DNA of 64,000 nucleotides from contig CAVSMB010000029.1 in the NCBI GenBank assembly GCA_963728925.1, positions 248,001 to 312,000 on the forward strand, in the 5' to 3' direction. How positions within the stretch are numbered: position 1 is the stretch's first letter; each line of letters starts with the position of its first letter. This DNA is from JBBPZA01 sp963728925. Its GTDB lineage: Bacteria; Actinomycetota; Thermoleophilia; Solirubrobacterales; Solirubrobacteraceae. Position numbers and translations under genes: made by a program. The notes under the pieces are model-generated. The model was not told the DNA's origin. It saw only the letters and a program-made list of their open reading frames with translations, and searched no databases. Shown one piece after another: positions 1 through 8,113 of this stretch.

Positions 1-1
1 G

Positions 2-241
2 GCACGCAATCGCGCCGAGGTCGCGGACGTGCGCTACACCGGCGGTCACTACGACTTCTGGCCCGAGACGACGCGCTCCGCGCAGCTCGGGGTGAGCGAG
101 GACGACCCGCGCGTTCGCCGCTCGCCGGCCAGCGCCGTGCACCTCGCGCTGCGCGACCGCGCCCGCCGGCGCCCCGAGGCGGGCAACCTGCTCTTCTCCC
201 CCTTCCTGATCGCGATCCTCAGCGCGCCTCGCGGCGGCTGA
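2..241 (+). CDS. C-terminal end of an unidentified protein (cut by window edge)
   Basis: An open frame runs from the left edge to a TGA at 239-241, so only the last 79 residues of the protein are visible. The fragment has aromatic residues in YTGGHYDFWPE and a basic, Arg-rich helix-like tail ending in FLIAILSAPRGG. I do not recognise the family. Its last 23 bases overlap the 3' end of the convergent acetyltransferase gene. The position beside polysaccharide genes suggests, but does not show, a role in the same locus. Confidence 0.55.
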   Translation, partial: ARNRAEVADVRYTGGHYDFWPETTRSAQLGVSEDDPRVRRSPASAVHLALRDRARRRPEAGNLLFSPFLIAILSAPRGG

Positions 242-737
242 CCAGCCGGGCCGGCACGCCGACCGCGGTGGCGCCCGGCGGCACGTCGTCGAGCACCAGG
301 GTCAGCGCGCCGACGTGCGCGCCGTCCCCAACCGTCACGTCGCCGAGCACCTGGGCGTAGGCGCCGAGCACGACGTCGTCGCCCAGGCGCGGGACCGGCC
401 CGCCCGGGTGGCGCACTCCGAGGGTGACCCCGTGCTCCATCGTGCAGTTCGCGCCGATGACGACGCCGGCGTTGACCACGACCGGGCCGGCGTGGTGAAT
501 GCGCAGCCCGGACCCGACGCTGACGTCCTTGAGGATCGAGACGCCGGTGAGCGTCTCGGCCACGAGGAACGCGGCCCAGTAGCCGAGCGAGAGCGCGCGG
601 CGCCGGGCACCGGGCGGCTGCTCGTCCACCCAGCGGCCGAAGCGGTAGACGGCCACGGCCCACAGCGAGCGCTGCATCCAGCCGCGCGCGCCGTAGCGGC
701 GGCGGTCCGCGCGCCAGTCGGCCTTCGCACCGGACAT
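219..737 (-). CDS. Serine O-acetyltransferase-like hexapeptide acyltransferase
   Basis: The 172-residue protein has a short helical N-terminus (LWAVAVYRFGRWVDE) followed by a left-handed beta-helix of hexapeptide repeats from about residue 65 (VSVGSGLRIHHAG, VVIGANCTMEHGVTLG, VVLGAYAQVLGDVTVGDGA). This is the CysE/SAT pattern, with the catalytic-type His in IHHAG and MEHGVTLG. It is shorter than true CysE (about 270 residues) and lacks the long N-terminal helical domain. In exopolysaccharide loci such short SAT-like proteins usually acetylate sugars or intermediates, so a glycan O-acetyl donor role is as likely as cysteine synthesis. The acyl acceptor is inferred only. Confidence 0.8.
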   Translation of the reverse strand: MSGAKADWRADRRRYGARGWMQRSLWAVAVYRFGRWVDEQPPGARRRALSLGYWAAFLVAETLTGVSILKDVSVGSGLRIHHAGPVVVNAGVVIGANCTMEHGVTLGVRHPGGPVPRLGDDVVLGAYAQVLGDVTVGDGAHVGALTLVLDDVPPGATAVGVPARLVSRREAR

Positions 738-832
738 GGCGCGCGACCCTAGCCGACCGCGAGGGCGTCCCCCTCCTCGGCGGCGTCGCGTACCACGGGA
801 GCATCAGGCGGCCGTGTCAGAATCCTCGCGCC

Positions 833-2308
833 TTGCGACCTCGCAGCGTCCTCGCGGCGGCGGCCGCCGCCGCCGCGGCCACCGCCGCGGCCGCCCCTGA
901 CACGGCCGCGCCGGCCGCGCCGGCTGCCGCCCCGGCCACGGCCGGCTCGATCTTCACCGTCGCCGGCGGTCCCCGCCGCGTCGCAGCCGACGGCGGGCCC
1001 GCCCGGCGCGCGGCGCTCGGCCTGCCGCGCGGGCTCTCGTGGCGACCGGATGGGAGCCTGCTCATCGCCGAGGCGCGCACCAACGACGTGCGCCTGGTCG
1101 AGCCCGACGGGCAGATCCGGACCGTCGCGGGCACCGGCCGGCCGGCCTTCGGCGGCGACGGGGGCCCCGCCGACCGGGCGCGGCTCGACTTCACCCACGA
1201 CGTCGCGTGGCTGTCCGGCGGCGCGTTCCTCGTCGCCGACACGGACCACGGGCGCATCCGCCGCGTCGGCGCGCGGGGTGAGATCACGACCCGGGCCGGC
1301 AACGGCAGGCCGGGTCGCAGGGGCGACGGCGGCCCCGCGAGGCGCGCGCAGCTCAACTACCCGCACGCCGTGGCGGCCCTGCCCCGCGGCGGCTTCCTCG
1401 TCGCCGACACCGAGAACGACGAGGTCAGGAGGGTGCTGCGGTCGGGGCGCATCGTCCGCGTCGCCGGCGACGGGAAGCCGGGGTACGCGGGCGACGGCGG
1501 CCCTGCCCGACGCGCCCGCCTCGACCAGCCCTTCGACGTCTCACCGCTGCCCGGCGGGGGCTACCTCGTCGCCGACGCCGGCAACGACGTCATCCGCCGC
1601 GTCTCCCCCTTGGGCCGCATCACGACGGTCGCCGGGACGGGGCGCACCGGCTTTCGCGGCGACGGCGACCGCGCGACGGGCGCGAGGCTCGCCCGCCCCC
1701 ACGCGGTGGCCGCGCTGGAGGGCGGCGCCTTCCTGATCGCCGACACGGGAAATCACCGCGTGCGGCTCGTACGGGCGGGGCGCATAACCACCGTCGCGGG
1801 TTCGGGCGTGCGCGGCTTCCGCGGCGACGGCGGCCCCGCGGAGAAGGCGCGGCTCGACCAGCCGAAGTCCGTGGAGCCGACCCGCGGCGGCGGCCTCCTC
1901 ATCGCCGACACCGGCAACGGCCGCGTGCGCTTCGTCTCGGCGCTGGGGCCGCGGCCGCTCGCGGTCGGCCTGGGATCGTCGCGCCTGCGTGGGGCCGCTT
2001 TGCGCGTGCGCTGGCGGTGGGACCCGCTGACCGCGCTGGCGGGCGGCGGTACGCCGCTGCCGTTCCGCGCGACCCTCCCGGCCCACGCGCTGCTGCGCGT
2101 GCAGCGGCCGAACGGCGGCCCGATCACCGCCGTGCGAGTGCACGCCGCCCGGGGGCGCAACGACGTGCCGCTTCCGCCGACGCTGCACGAGGGCCCGTAC
2201 CGCGTGCGCCTCGACGCGCAGACCGCCGACGGTCAGCACGCGGTCGCCCGCGGGAGGCTTACCCTGCTCGCCCCGCGCCCCCTGCCCGCCACGGGTCGTG
2301 CTCCCTAG
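833..2308 (+). CDS. Secreted NHL-repeat beta-propeller protein
   Basis: The protein has 491 residues from a TTG start; no better in-frame start gives the signal peptide. The N-terminus is a basic MRPR followed by an Ala-rich hydrophobic stretch, a Sec-type signal. Six or so repeats follow, each with the pattern TVAGTG-x-GDGGPA-x-ARL-x-P-x-V-xFLVADTGNxRVRRV, the NHL propeller signature. After about residue 360 comes an Ig-like region. It is likely an extracellular scaffold or ligand-binding protein. Propeller proteins have no fixed reaction, so the substrate is unknown. It stands alone between the divergent acetyltransferase and the PASTA gene. Confidence 0.85.
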   Translation: MRPRSVLAAAAAAAAATAAAAPDTAAPAAPAAAPATAGSIFTVAGGPRRVAADGGPARRAALGLPRGLSWRPDGSLLIAEARTNDVRLVEPDGQIRTVAGTGRPAFGGDGGPADRARLDFTHDVAWLSGGAFLVADTDHGRIRRVGARGEITTRAGNGRPGRRGDGGPARRAQLNYPHAVAALPRGGFLVADTENDEVRRVLRSGRIVRVAGDGKPGYAGDGGPARRARLDQPFDVSPLPGGGYLVADAGNDVIRRVSPLGRITTVAGTGRTGFRGDGDRATGARLARPHAVAALEGGAFLIADTGNHRVRLVRAGRITTVAGSGVRGFRGDGGPAEKARLDQPKSVEPTRGGGLLIADTGNGRVRFVSALGPRPLAVGLGSSRLRGAALRVRWRWDPLTALAGGGTPLPFRATLPAHALLRVQRPNGGPITAVRVHAARGRNDVPLPPTLHEGPYRVRLDAQTADGQHAVARGRLTLLAPRPLPATGRAP

Positions 2309-2373
2309 CGCGAGCCGGAGAGTCCCGCCGGCGGGCCTCCGGCGATAATCGCCATTCGCTCCGGGCGAGACCT

Positions 2374-2379
2374 TAGGGT
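2374..2379 (+). promoter_or_regulatory. -10 element TAGGGT of a probable leaderless promoter
   Basis: TAGGGT lies 6 nt before the ATG at 2386, which places the expected transcription start on the A of the start codon. There is no Shine-Dalgarno sequence in the gap (TGCCGC) and no convincing -35. The same arrangement occurs before many genes of the window. Confidence 0.55.
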
Positions 2380-2385
2380 TGCCGC

Positions 2386-3552
2386 ATGAGCGCGACGACG
2401 CCTCCCGACGAGCCCGCCCGCCCCGCGGACCCGCCCGGCCCCGGCTCGGCGCCGGCCGACCCCGACGCGGCCGCCTCGCGGGGATCGGATCCCGCCGCGA
2501 CCGACCCGCCCTCCGGCGCGGGCGCGCTGCCGGGCGAGGGCAAGCAGCCGATGGACCCCCGCCGCCGGACGCTGCTGATCGTCGTGGGAGGGCTGCTGCT
2601 CGCCCTGGTCATCGTCGCGATCGTGATCGTCGTCGCCAAGCCCAAGCAGAAGCTGGTCCCCGCGGTGGTGGGGACCGATCTCGTCGCCGCGACGGAGGTC
2701 CTCGACGACGCCGGCTTCGACGTCCGCGCGAAGCGGGTCGTCAACGTGGGGGCGGTCGGCAGGGTCCTCGGCCAGGACCCCGAGGGCGGGGTCAAGGCCG
2801 ACGACGGGTCGACGGTCACGCTGACGGTCTCCGGGGGCCCGGGCGAGGGCACGGTGCCGGACGTCTCGGGGCTCCCCGAGCCCAAGGCACGCGCCGCCCT
2901 GGAGAGCGCGGGCTATCAGCCGTCGGACCAGAAGCAGTTCTCGACGGCGGTCCCGAGCGGCAACGCGATCAGCACCGATCCCGAGGGCGGCACGCGCCGG
3001 CGCAAGGACACGCCGGTGACGCTCGTCATCTCCAAGGGGCCGCAGACCGTCGCCGTGCCCGACGTCGCCGGCGACACCGAGAACGCGGCGAAGGCCGCGC
3101 TGCAGCAGGCCGGGTTGAAGGTCCAGGTCAACCAGCAGCGCTCCAACCAGAGCCCGGGCGACGTCCTCAGCCAGTCGCCGGCGGCGGGCGACGTGGTGGT
3201 GCTCGGCTCCGTCGTCGAGATCATCGTCGACAAGGCGCCCGTGCCCGTCCAGGTCCCCAACGTCGTTGGCAAGCCGGTCGAGGACGCCACCTCGACGCTG
3301 TCGAGCCTCGGGCTCGCGGTCTACTTCCGGAGCAAAGTGGTCGACGACCCGAGCCAGAACGACATCGTGCTGGCCCAGCAGCCCGCCGGGGGCACCAAGG
3401 CGTCGCCCGGCTCCAACGTGATCCTCCAGGTGGCCAAGTACCAGAGCGGCCCCGCGCCGCCGCCCAACCCGCCGACCACGGCCACGACCGCGACGACGGC
3501 GACGTCGGCCACGACGACGACGAGCACGACTGGCACCGACACGACTCCCTGA
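2386..3552 (+). CDS. Membrane-anchored protein with four PASTA domains
   Basis: The 388-residue protein has a Pro/Asp-rich cytoplasmic N-terminus (1-58), one transmembrane helix at about 62-84 flanked by Arg and Lys, then four PASTA repeats starting at VPAVVG, VPDVSG, VPDVAG and VPNVVG with the usual DP/QxPxxG turns. It ends in a Thr-rich tail of about 30 residues. The topology matches the extracellular half of PknB-type Ser/Thr kinases, but no kinase domain precedes the membrane helix. PASTA domains bind peptidoglycan fragments, so the protein is probably a wall-sensing or wall-anchored protein. The Thr-rich end could be glycosylated. The short cytoplasmic part may contact a separate kinase. 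Confidence 0.85.
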   Translation: MSATTPPDEPARPADPPGPGSAPADPDAAASRGSDPAATDPPSGAGALPGEGKQPMDPRRRTLLIVVGGLLLALVIVAIVIVVAKPKQKLVPAVVGTDLVAATEVLDDAGFDVRAKRVVNVGAVGRVLGQDPEGGVKADDGSTVTLTVSGGPGEGTVPDVSGLPEPKARAALESAGYQPSDQKQFSTAVPSGNAISTDPEGGTRRRKDTPVTLVISKGPQTVAVPDVAGDTENAAKAALQQAGLKVQVNQQRSNQSPGDVLSQSPAAGDVVVLGSVVEIIVDKAPVPVQVPNVVGKPVEDATSTLSSLGLAVYFRSKVVDDPSQNDIVLAQQPAGGTKASPGSNVILQVAKYQSGPAPPPNPPTTATTATTATSATTTTSTTGTDTTP

Positions 3553-3675
3553 TCACCCGGTAACGCCCGGGTCGCTCACTAGTATGGCCGCGGGCCGACA
3601 CGCCGCCCGGGCCCGCAGGGAGGGTGCCGGGGCCCACGTTGCGCTTCGCCTGCACCCGTCGCCGGCCCATCCCGC

Positions 3676-5124
3676 GTGACCGAGCACCCTGCGCCCATCA
3701 AGCCGCCCGCCGAGCCGTGGGCCGAGACGATCGAGCAGGAAGCGATCGTCGAGCCCGTCGAGCCGCTCCTCGAGCCGCTGCAGAGCTGGCGCGGGCTCGT
3801 CCGGCGCTTCGGCGTGCTCGCGGTGGGCGAGGGATTCGCCCAGTTGTGCGGGTTCGTCGCCGTGATCATCATGGCCCGCAAGCTCGACCCGCACGGGTTC
3901 GGGCTGGTGACGCTCGGGACCACGTTGGTCGTGTGGTTCGCGCTCTTCGCGGACTCGGGCACCGAGGTCCTGAACATCCGCGACATCTCGCGGCGGCCCG
4001 ACCACTTCAAGCGGCTCGCCGAGCCGGTCCTCGGCCTGCGCCTCGCGCTCTCGGTGATCGCCATCGCGCTGCTCGGCTGCGCCGCGATCCTCGCTTCGGA
4101 CCGCACCTCGGACCGCTACGCGCTGTGGCTGTTCGCCCTGTGCCTGCCGATGCTCGCGCTCAACCTGCGCTGGATGGTCCTCGGCGTGCGCGGCGCCAAG
4201 TCGGTCGCGCTGGGCAACGTCGCGGGGCGTCTGCTGCTCATGGTCGGGGTCATCCTGTTCGTGCACTCCGTGGGAGACACGCTGGTCGTGCCCGTTGTCC
4301 TGGCCGGCGCCGAGCTCGTCTACGCCATGGTGGTGCTCGCGGCGGTGACGCGTCGCTTCGGGATCATCCGGCCGCGCGTCGACGTGGCGAAATGGCGCGA
4401 GACGCTCGAGCACAGCTGGCCGCTGATGCTCAACCAGCTCGCGCGCGCGACGGTCTACTCGTTCGACATCCTGCTCGTGGCGATCATGCTCGGGCGCGAG
4501 GAGGTGGGCTTCTACGGCGCGGCCGCCAAGCCCGTGCTCTTCCTCTCCGGCGCGCTCGGCCTCTTCTACATCAGCTTCCTCACGAGCTACAGCACGGCCG
4601 GCTCGCGGCACGCCGGGCCGCTCTTTCGTCGCACCGTGACCTCGGCGACGGCGGCGACGACGATCGTGGCCGCGATCGTGGCGGCCGCGGCGCCGCTCAT
4701 CGTCGTGCTCTTCTACGGCCACGCCTACGACGACGCGGCGCTGCCCCTCGCGGTGCTCGTGTTCTCGATCCCCGCGCTCGCGGTGGGCGGCGCCTACGGC
4801 GTCGCGTTGATCGCCGGCCACCGGCAGGCCGCGCTCATGCGCAACAACGTCGCCGGCGCGGTCTTCAACATCGCCGGCAATCTCGTGGCGATCCCGCTGT
4901 TCGGCATCGCGGGCGCCGCGGCCGTCACCGTCGCCTCCGAGCTGCTCAACCTCGCGCTCAACTACCGAAGCGCGGTCCGTGCCGAGCTCGCGCCCTCGTT
5001 CTCCGAGATCATCGGCCGCCGCTCGCTGCGCCCCGTCGCTGCCCACCCGCCCGAGCCGGCTGCCGAGAGCGTCCAGGCCCGACGCAAGGCGCCGAGCCCA
5101 CCCGAACCCGTCCGGGCGCGCTGA
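3676..5124 (+). CDS. Wzx-like polysaccharide flippase (MOP superfamily)
   Basis: The 482-residue polytopic membrane protein has about 12-14 hydrophobic segments. It resembles the oligosaccharide flippase family: the first helices read FGVLAVGEGFAQLCGFVAVIIMARKLDP, with the AR-x-LGxxxFG-like signature at the end of helix 2. It should translocate lipid-linked glycan units from the cytoplasmic to the outer face for the surrounding polysaccharide locus. The GTG start at 3676 follows a TAGTAT -10-like element at 3580-3585. A 31-codon reading frame (3584-3679) ends in a GTGA overlap with this start. It converges on the glycosyltransferase gene with 7 bp between the genes. Confidence 0.85.
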   Translation: MTEHPAPIKPPAEPWAETIEQEAIVEPVEPLLEPLQSWRGLVRRFGVLAVGEGFAQLCGFVAVIIMARKLDPHGFGLVTLGTTLVVWFALFADSGTEVLNIRDISRRPDHFKRLAEPVLGLRLALSVIAIALLGCAAILASDRTSDRYALWLFALCLPMLALNLRWMVLGVRGAKSVALGNVAGRLLLMVGVILFVHSVGDTLVVPVVLAGAELVYAMVVLAAVTRRFGIIRPRVDVAKWRETLEHSWPLMLNQLARATVYSFDILLVAIMLGREEVGFYGAAAKPVLFLSGALGLFYISFLTSYSTAGSRHAGPLFRRTVTSATAATTIVAAIVAAAAPLIVVLFYGHAYDDAALPLAVLVFSIPALAVGGAYGVALIAGHRQAALMRNNVAGAVFNIAGNLVAIPLFGIAGAAAVTVASELLNLALNYRSAVRAELAPSFSEIIGRRSLRPVAAHPPEPAAESVQARRKAPSPPEPVRAR

Positions 5125-5131
5125 TCGAGCG

Positions 5132-6271
5132 CTAGCCCCCGAGCGTGTCGGCCGGGCGCGCGACGCGGTCGAGGATCGCCATGGTCTCGCGCGCGGTGCG
5201 CTCCCACGAGAAGCGGCGGGCCAGCGCGCGGCCGGCGTCGCGCAGGGTCGCACGGCGCCGCGGGTCGGCGAGCAGCGCGCGCAGCGCCTGCTCGAGCGCG
5301 GCTGGCGTCGGAGCGGGGACGACCTGCGCCGCTTGCGCGACGCCCTCCTCGCGCAGCGCCGCATGGTCTGCGGTCAGGACCGGCGCGCCCGCGGCCATGG
5401 CCTCGAGGATCGTCCACGAGAAGCCCTCGGCGACGGTCGGCAGCGCGAACACGTCGGCCCGGGCGTAGAGCAGCGCGAGCTCCTCGTGCGAGCGGTGGTG
5501 AAGAAGGACGAGCGCTTCGGACACCCCGTGCCGGGCGGCCAGCCCGCGAACCGGGGCCGCGTCGACGTTGGGGCCCACCACGAGCAGCCGGTGGGGCAGA
5601 TCGTCCGCGCGGCGGGCGGCCGCGAAGCCCTCGATCAGCGCCGGGAGGTTGCGGCGAGGCGAGAGCTTGCCGACGAAGAGGACGTAGGGCCGGTCCTGGC
5701 CTCCCAGCGCGTCGCGGGCCGCGGTGAGGGCCGCGCCGGGGTCGAGCTCGGCCACGAAGGCCGGCGCGGGCGCCGGGTAGACGACCTCGACGCGCTCGCG
5801 CGCGGCGCCGAGGTGGCGGACCAGCTCGTCGCGCGTCGCGCGCGAGTTGGCGATCACCGCGTCGGCGCGGCGGACCGCGTGGCGGTAGAGGGGGATGCTG
5901 CGAAGCCGGCGAAGGCGCGAGAACTCCTGCGGCAGGGACTCGTAGATGCCGTGGTTGGCGACCACCAGGCGACCCGAGACGCTCAGCGGCGCGGTGTAGG
6001 CGGGGCAGAAGAGCAGCGCTGATCCGGCGGCCGCGCGCGGGAGCGTGAGCTGCTCCCAGGCGGCGAGCGGCCGCGAAGGTCCAGGCGGCACGACGACCTC
6101 GACGAGCCCGCCGACGCCTGCCGGCAGCTCGACGGCCCCCGGGACGAGCACCCGGACGCGGTCGAAGGGCACCGGCGTCGCGCTCCACTGCGCCGCAAGA
6201 ATCTCGAGGTAGCGCCCCATCGCCGTCCGCGGACCGGTGAGGCGCAGCCCGTTGACCGTCAGCGTGCGCAC
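5132..6271 (-). CDS. Family 4-type glycosyltransferase
   Basis: The 379-residue protein has a GT-B fold. The N-terminal Rossmann half ends near ANSRATRDELVRHLG. The C-terminal half has the sugar-nucleotide binding region FVGKLSPRRNLPALIEGF and the EX7E-type motif VAEGFSWTILEAMAAGAPV (residues around 290-310). It probably transfers a hexose or mannose from an NDP-sugar to a lipid-linked acceptor. The GTG start at 6271 is preceded by TAGGCT with 9 nt between, so the mRNA is probably leaderless. Only 27 bp separate this start from the divergent methyltransferase start. Confidence 0.88.
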   Translation of the reverse strand: MRTLTVNGLRLTGPRTAMGRYLEILAAQWSATPVPFDRVRVLVPGAVELPAGVGGLVEVVVPPGPSRPLAAWEQLTLPRAAAGSALLFCPAYTAPLSVSGRLVVANHGIYESLPQEFSRLRRLRSIPLYRHAVRRADAVIANSRATRDELVRHLGAARERVEVVYPAPAPAFVAELDPGAALTAARDALGGQDRPYVLFVGKLSPRRNLPALIEGFAAARRADDLPHRLLVVGPNVDAAPVRGLAARHGVSEALVLLHHRSHEELALLYARADVFALPTVAEGFSWTILEAMAAGAPVLTADHAALREEGVAQAAQVVPAPTPAALEQALRALLADPRRRATLRDAGRALARRFSWERTARETMAILDRVARPADTLGG

Positions 6272-6280
6272 GGGCGCGGC

Positions 6281-6290
6281 AGCCTAGTCT
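6281..6290. promoter_or_regulatory. Overlapping divergent -10 elements (AGCCTAGTCT)
   Basis: The ten bases contain TAGTCT on the + strand (6285-6290), 8 nt before the GTG of the methyltransferase. They also contain TAGGCT on the - strand (6286-6281), 9 nt before the GTG of the glycosyltransferase. The two elements share the CTA/TAG core. There is no ribosome binding site on either side, so both transcripts are expected to be leaderless and mutually exclusive. Confidence 0.5.
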
Positions 6291-6298
6291 CCTGGCCC

Positions 6299-7075
6299 GT
6301 GTTCGCGCCACCCCAGACCGGCGACGCGCTCTCGGGCTTCTTCGACGCCGAGGCCGGGACCTACGACGCTGCTCACGACGCGCCGTCGCCGGCCGGGCAT
6401 GCGCTCCGGGCGCGGCTCGACGCCGTGCTCGGGGTCCTGCGCGCGGTGCCACCGGGTGAGGCGCTGGACGTCGGCATGGGCCCGGGGCGTCTCGTCGCCG
6501 CGCTGGCCGCCGGCGGCTGGACGGTGTCGGGCCTCGACGCGTCGCCCGCCATGGTGCAAGCTGCTCGCGCGCGCCTTCCGGCCGCCCGCGAGCGGCTCGT
6601 GGTCGGCGAGCTCGAGCGGCTGCCGTTCGGCGACGACGCCTTCGACGCGGTGGTCGCAACCGGGGTGCTCGAGTACGCCGGCGACCTCGAGCGCGCGGCC
6701 GGCGAGCTGACGCGGGTCCTGCGACCGGGCGGCGTGGCGGTGGTGAGCGTCGCCAACGCCTCGAGCCCGGCCAGCCTCTGGCTGACGCGCTGCTACTACC
6801 CCGCCGTTCGCCTCGCGAAGGGGATCGTCCCCGCCGCGCGCCCCGCGCCGAGGCCCGTCCCCCCGCCCTCGCGCCGCCGCTTCGAGGCGGCCCTCGCCGC
6901 AGGCGGCTTCCGCACCGTCTCGCGCCGGCCGGTCGCTCCCGTCGTCCTGCTCGCGCCGCTCGACCGGCTGGCGCCCCGTGCCTCGCTCGGGTTGTCCCGC
7001 CGTCTCGAGTCGCGGGGGGGCGCGCCGGCGCGCGTCCTCGCGACGCAGGTGGTCTACGCGCTGGCGCCCATCTGA
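6299..7075 (+). CDS. Class I SAM-dependent methyltransferase
   Basis: The 258-residue protein carries motif I as ALDVGMGPGRLVAAL (about residues 57-71), motif II as VSGLDASPAMVQAAR, and a post-motif LPFGDDAFDAVVATGVLEY typical of the UbiE/Methyltransf_11 group. Its first residues (FFDAEAGTYDAAHDAP) match the entry segment of this group. It probably methylates a sugar or lipid-linked intermediate of the polysaccharide locus; the acceptor is not deducible. Its 3' end overlaps the convergent oxidoreductase gene by 22 bp. Confidence 0.85.
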   Translation: MFAPPQTGDALSGFFDAEAGTYDAAHDAPSPAGHALRARLDAVLGVLRAVPPGEALDVGMGPGRLVAALAAGGWTVSGLDASPAMVQAARARLPAARERLVVGELERLPFGDDAFDAVVATGVLEYAGDLERAAGELTRVLRPGGVAVVSVANASSPASLWLTRCYYPAVRLAKGIVPAARPAPRPVPPPSRRRFEAALAAGGFRTVSRRPVAPVVLLAPLDRLAPRASLGLSRRLESRGGAPARVLATQVVYALAPI

Positions 7076-8091
7076 GCGGCGATCAGCGCGTCGCGGGCGC
7101 GCGCGACGGCGAGCGTCTCGCCGGGGGCGATCGGCGACGGCCCACCCGAGCGGACCGCGGCGTAGAGCGCGCCGACCAGCTCGCGCAGCCCGGGGTACGC
7201 GGGCTGCGCGCGGGCGGCGCGACCGGCCAGGTTCGCGGCGGCGGCGCCGGCGGTCGCGCCGGCGAGGGCGAAGGGCCGCGCAGCCTTCGCCGCCCGCGAG
7301 CTCCCGCCCGATCCGCCGCCTCCCTCCACGACCGCGAAGCCGTGGAAGAGGTCGACCGTCGCCGTCGCGTGGGCGGCCGTGAGACGCAGCTCGTTGACCG
7401 GCGGGCGCCCGCCGAGGCTGACGAGCAGCGAGGCCGTCGCCCGCCCGGCGGTCGTGGTCGCTCGCAGCTCACCGGGACGGGGGCGGTGGACGTCCCAGCT
7501 CGCGCCCGCGACACCGCCGGGAAGCAGGCGCTCGAAGGCGGCGAGCGCGTGGGGCACGATCTCGGCCGCGACCTCGTCGAGCTTGCCGGTGGGGCGCCCT
7601 TCGCCGCCCGCCGAGACGGCGATCGCGTCCGCGTGCAGCAGCGGCCCGCCGCCGGCGACGGCCCGTGCCGCGCGGACGAAGCCGGGCTGGAAGAGGAACT
7701 GATGGGTCGGGCAGAGCAGCAGCCCGCGCTCGCCGGCGAGCGCGAGGAGCCGCTCCGTTGCCGCGGCGTCAGGTGCGAGCGGCTTCTCGCAGAGCACGTG
7801 CGCGCCCGCCGCGAGGCAGCGCGTGGCGATCGCGTCGTGGCCGTCGAGCGGCGTGCAGATGTGGACGACGTCGGGCGAGCGCGCGAGCGCCGCGGCGAGG
7901 TCGGCGACCGCGCGGTCGCCGCCGACGGCGGACGCCGCGGCGCTATCGCGATCGGCCACCGCCACGAGCTCGCCACCGGCGCGGACGAGCTCGCGCGCGT
8001 GCCAGCGCCCCATGAGGCCGGCCCCGACCACGGCCGCGCGGAGGGGCGAGCCGGGGACGGCGCCGGCCCACCCGCGCCGAGGGCCGCTCAT
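7054..8091 (-). CDS. Gfo/Idh/MocA-family NAD(P)-dependent sugar oxidoreductase
   Basis: The protein has 345 residues when started at the ATG at 8091, 22 bp after the stop of the upstream membrane-protein gene. A longer in-frame extension reads as low-complexity Ser/Arg and overlaps that gene, so I rejected it. The Rossmann motif AAVVGAGLMGRWHARELV lies near residue 19, the family Lys sits in HVLCEKPLAPDA, and the C-terminal alpha/beta domain follows. The likely role is oxidation or epimerisation of an NDP-sugar or inositol-like substrate. It forms a two-gene unit with the GT-C-like gene. Confidence 0.87.
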   Translation of the reverse strand: MSGPRRGWAGAVPGSPLRAAVVGAGLMGRWHARELVRAGGELVAVADRDSAAASAVGGDRAVADLAAALARSPDVVHICTPLDGHDAIATRCLAAGAHVLCEKPLAPDAAATERLLALAGERGLLLCPTHQFLFQPGFVRAARAVAGGGPLLHADAIAVSAGGEGRPTGKLDEVAAEIVPHALAAFERLLPGGVAGASWDVHRPRPGELRATTTAGRATASLLVSLGGRPPVNELRLTAAHATATVDLFHGFAVVEGGGGSGGSSRAAKAARPFALAGATAGAAAANLAGRAARAQPAYPGLRELVGALYAAVRSGGPSPIAPGETLAVARARDALIAAQMGASA

Positions 8092-8113
8092 TCCGTGGGT
8101 CCGGCGGGGTCGC

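Noticed and set aside
3584..3679. 31-codon frame ending in a GTGA overlap with the flippase start
   Set aside because: Its ATG overlaps the TAGTAT -10-like element and has no ribosome binding site or leaderless spacing. The peptide is Arg/Ala-rich and could be chance in this composition.
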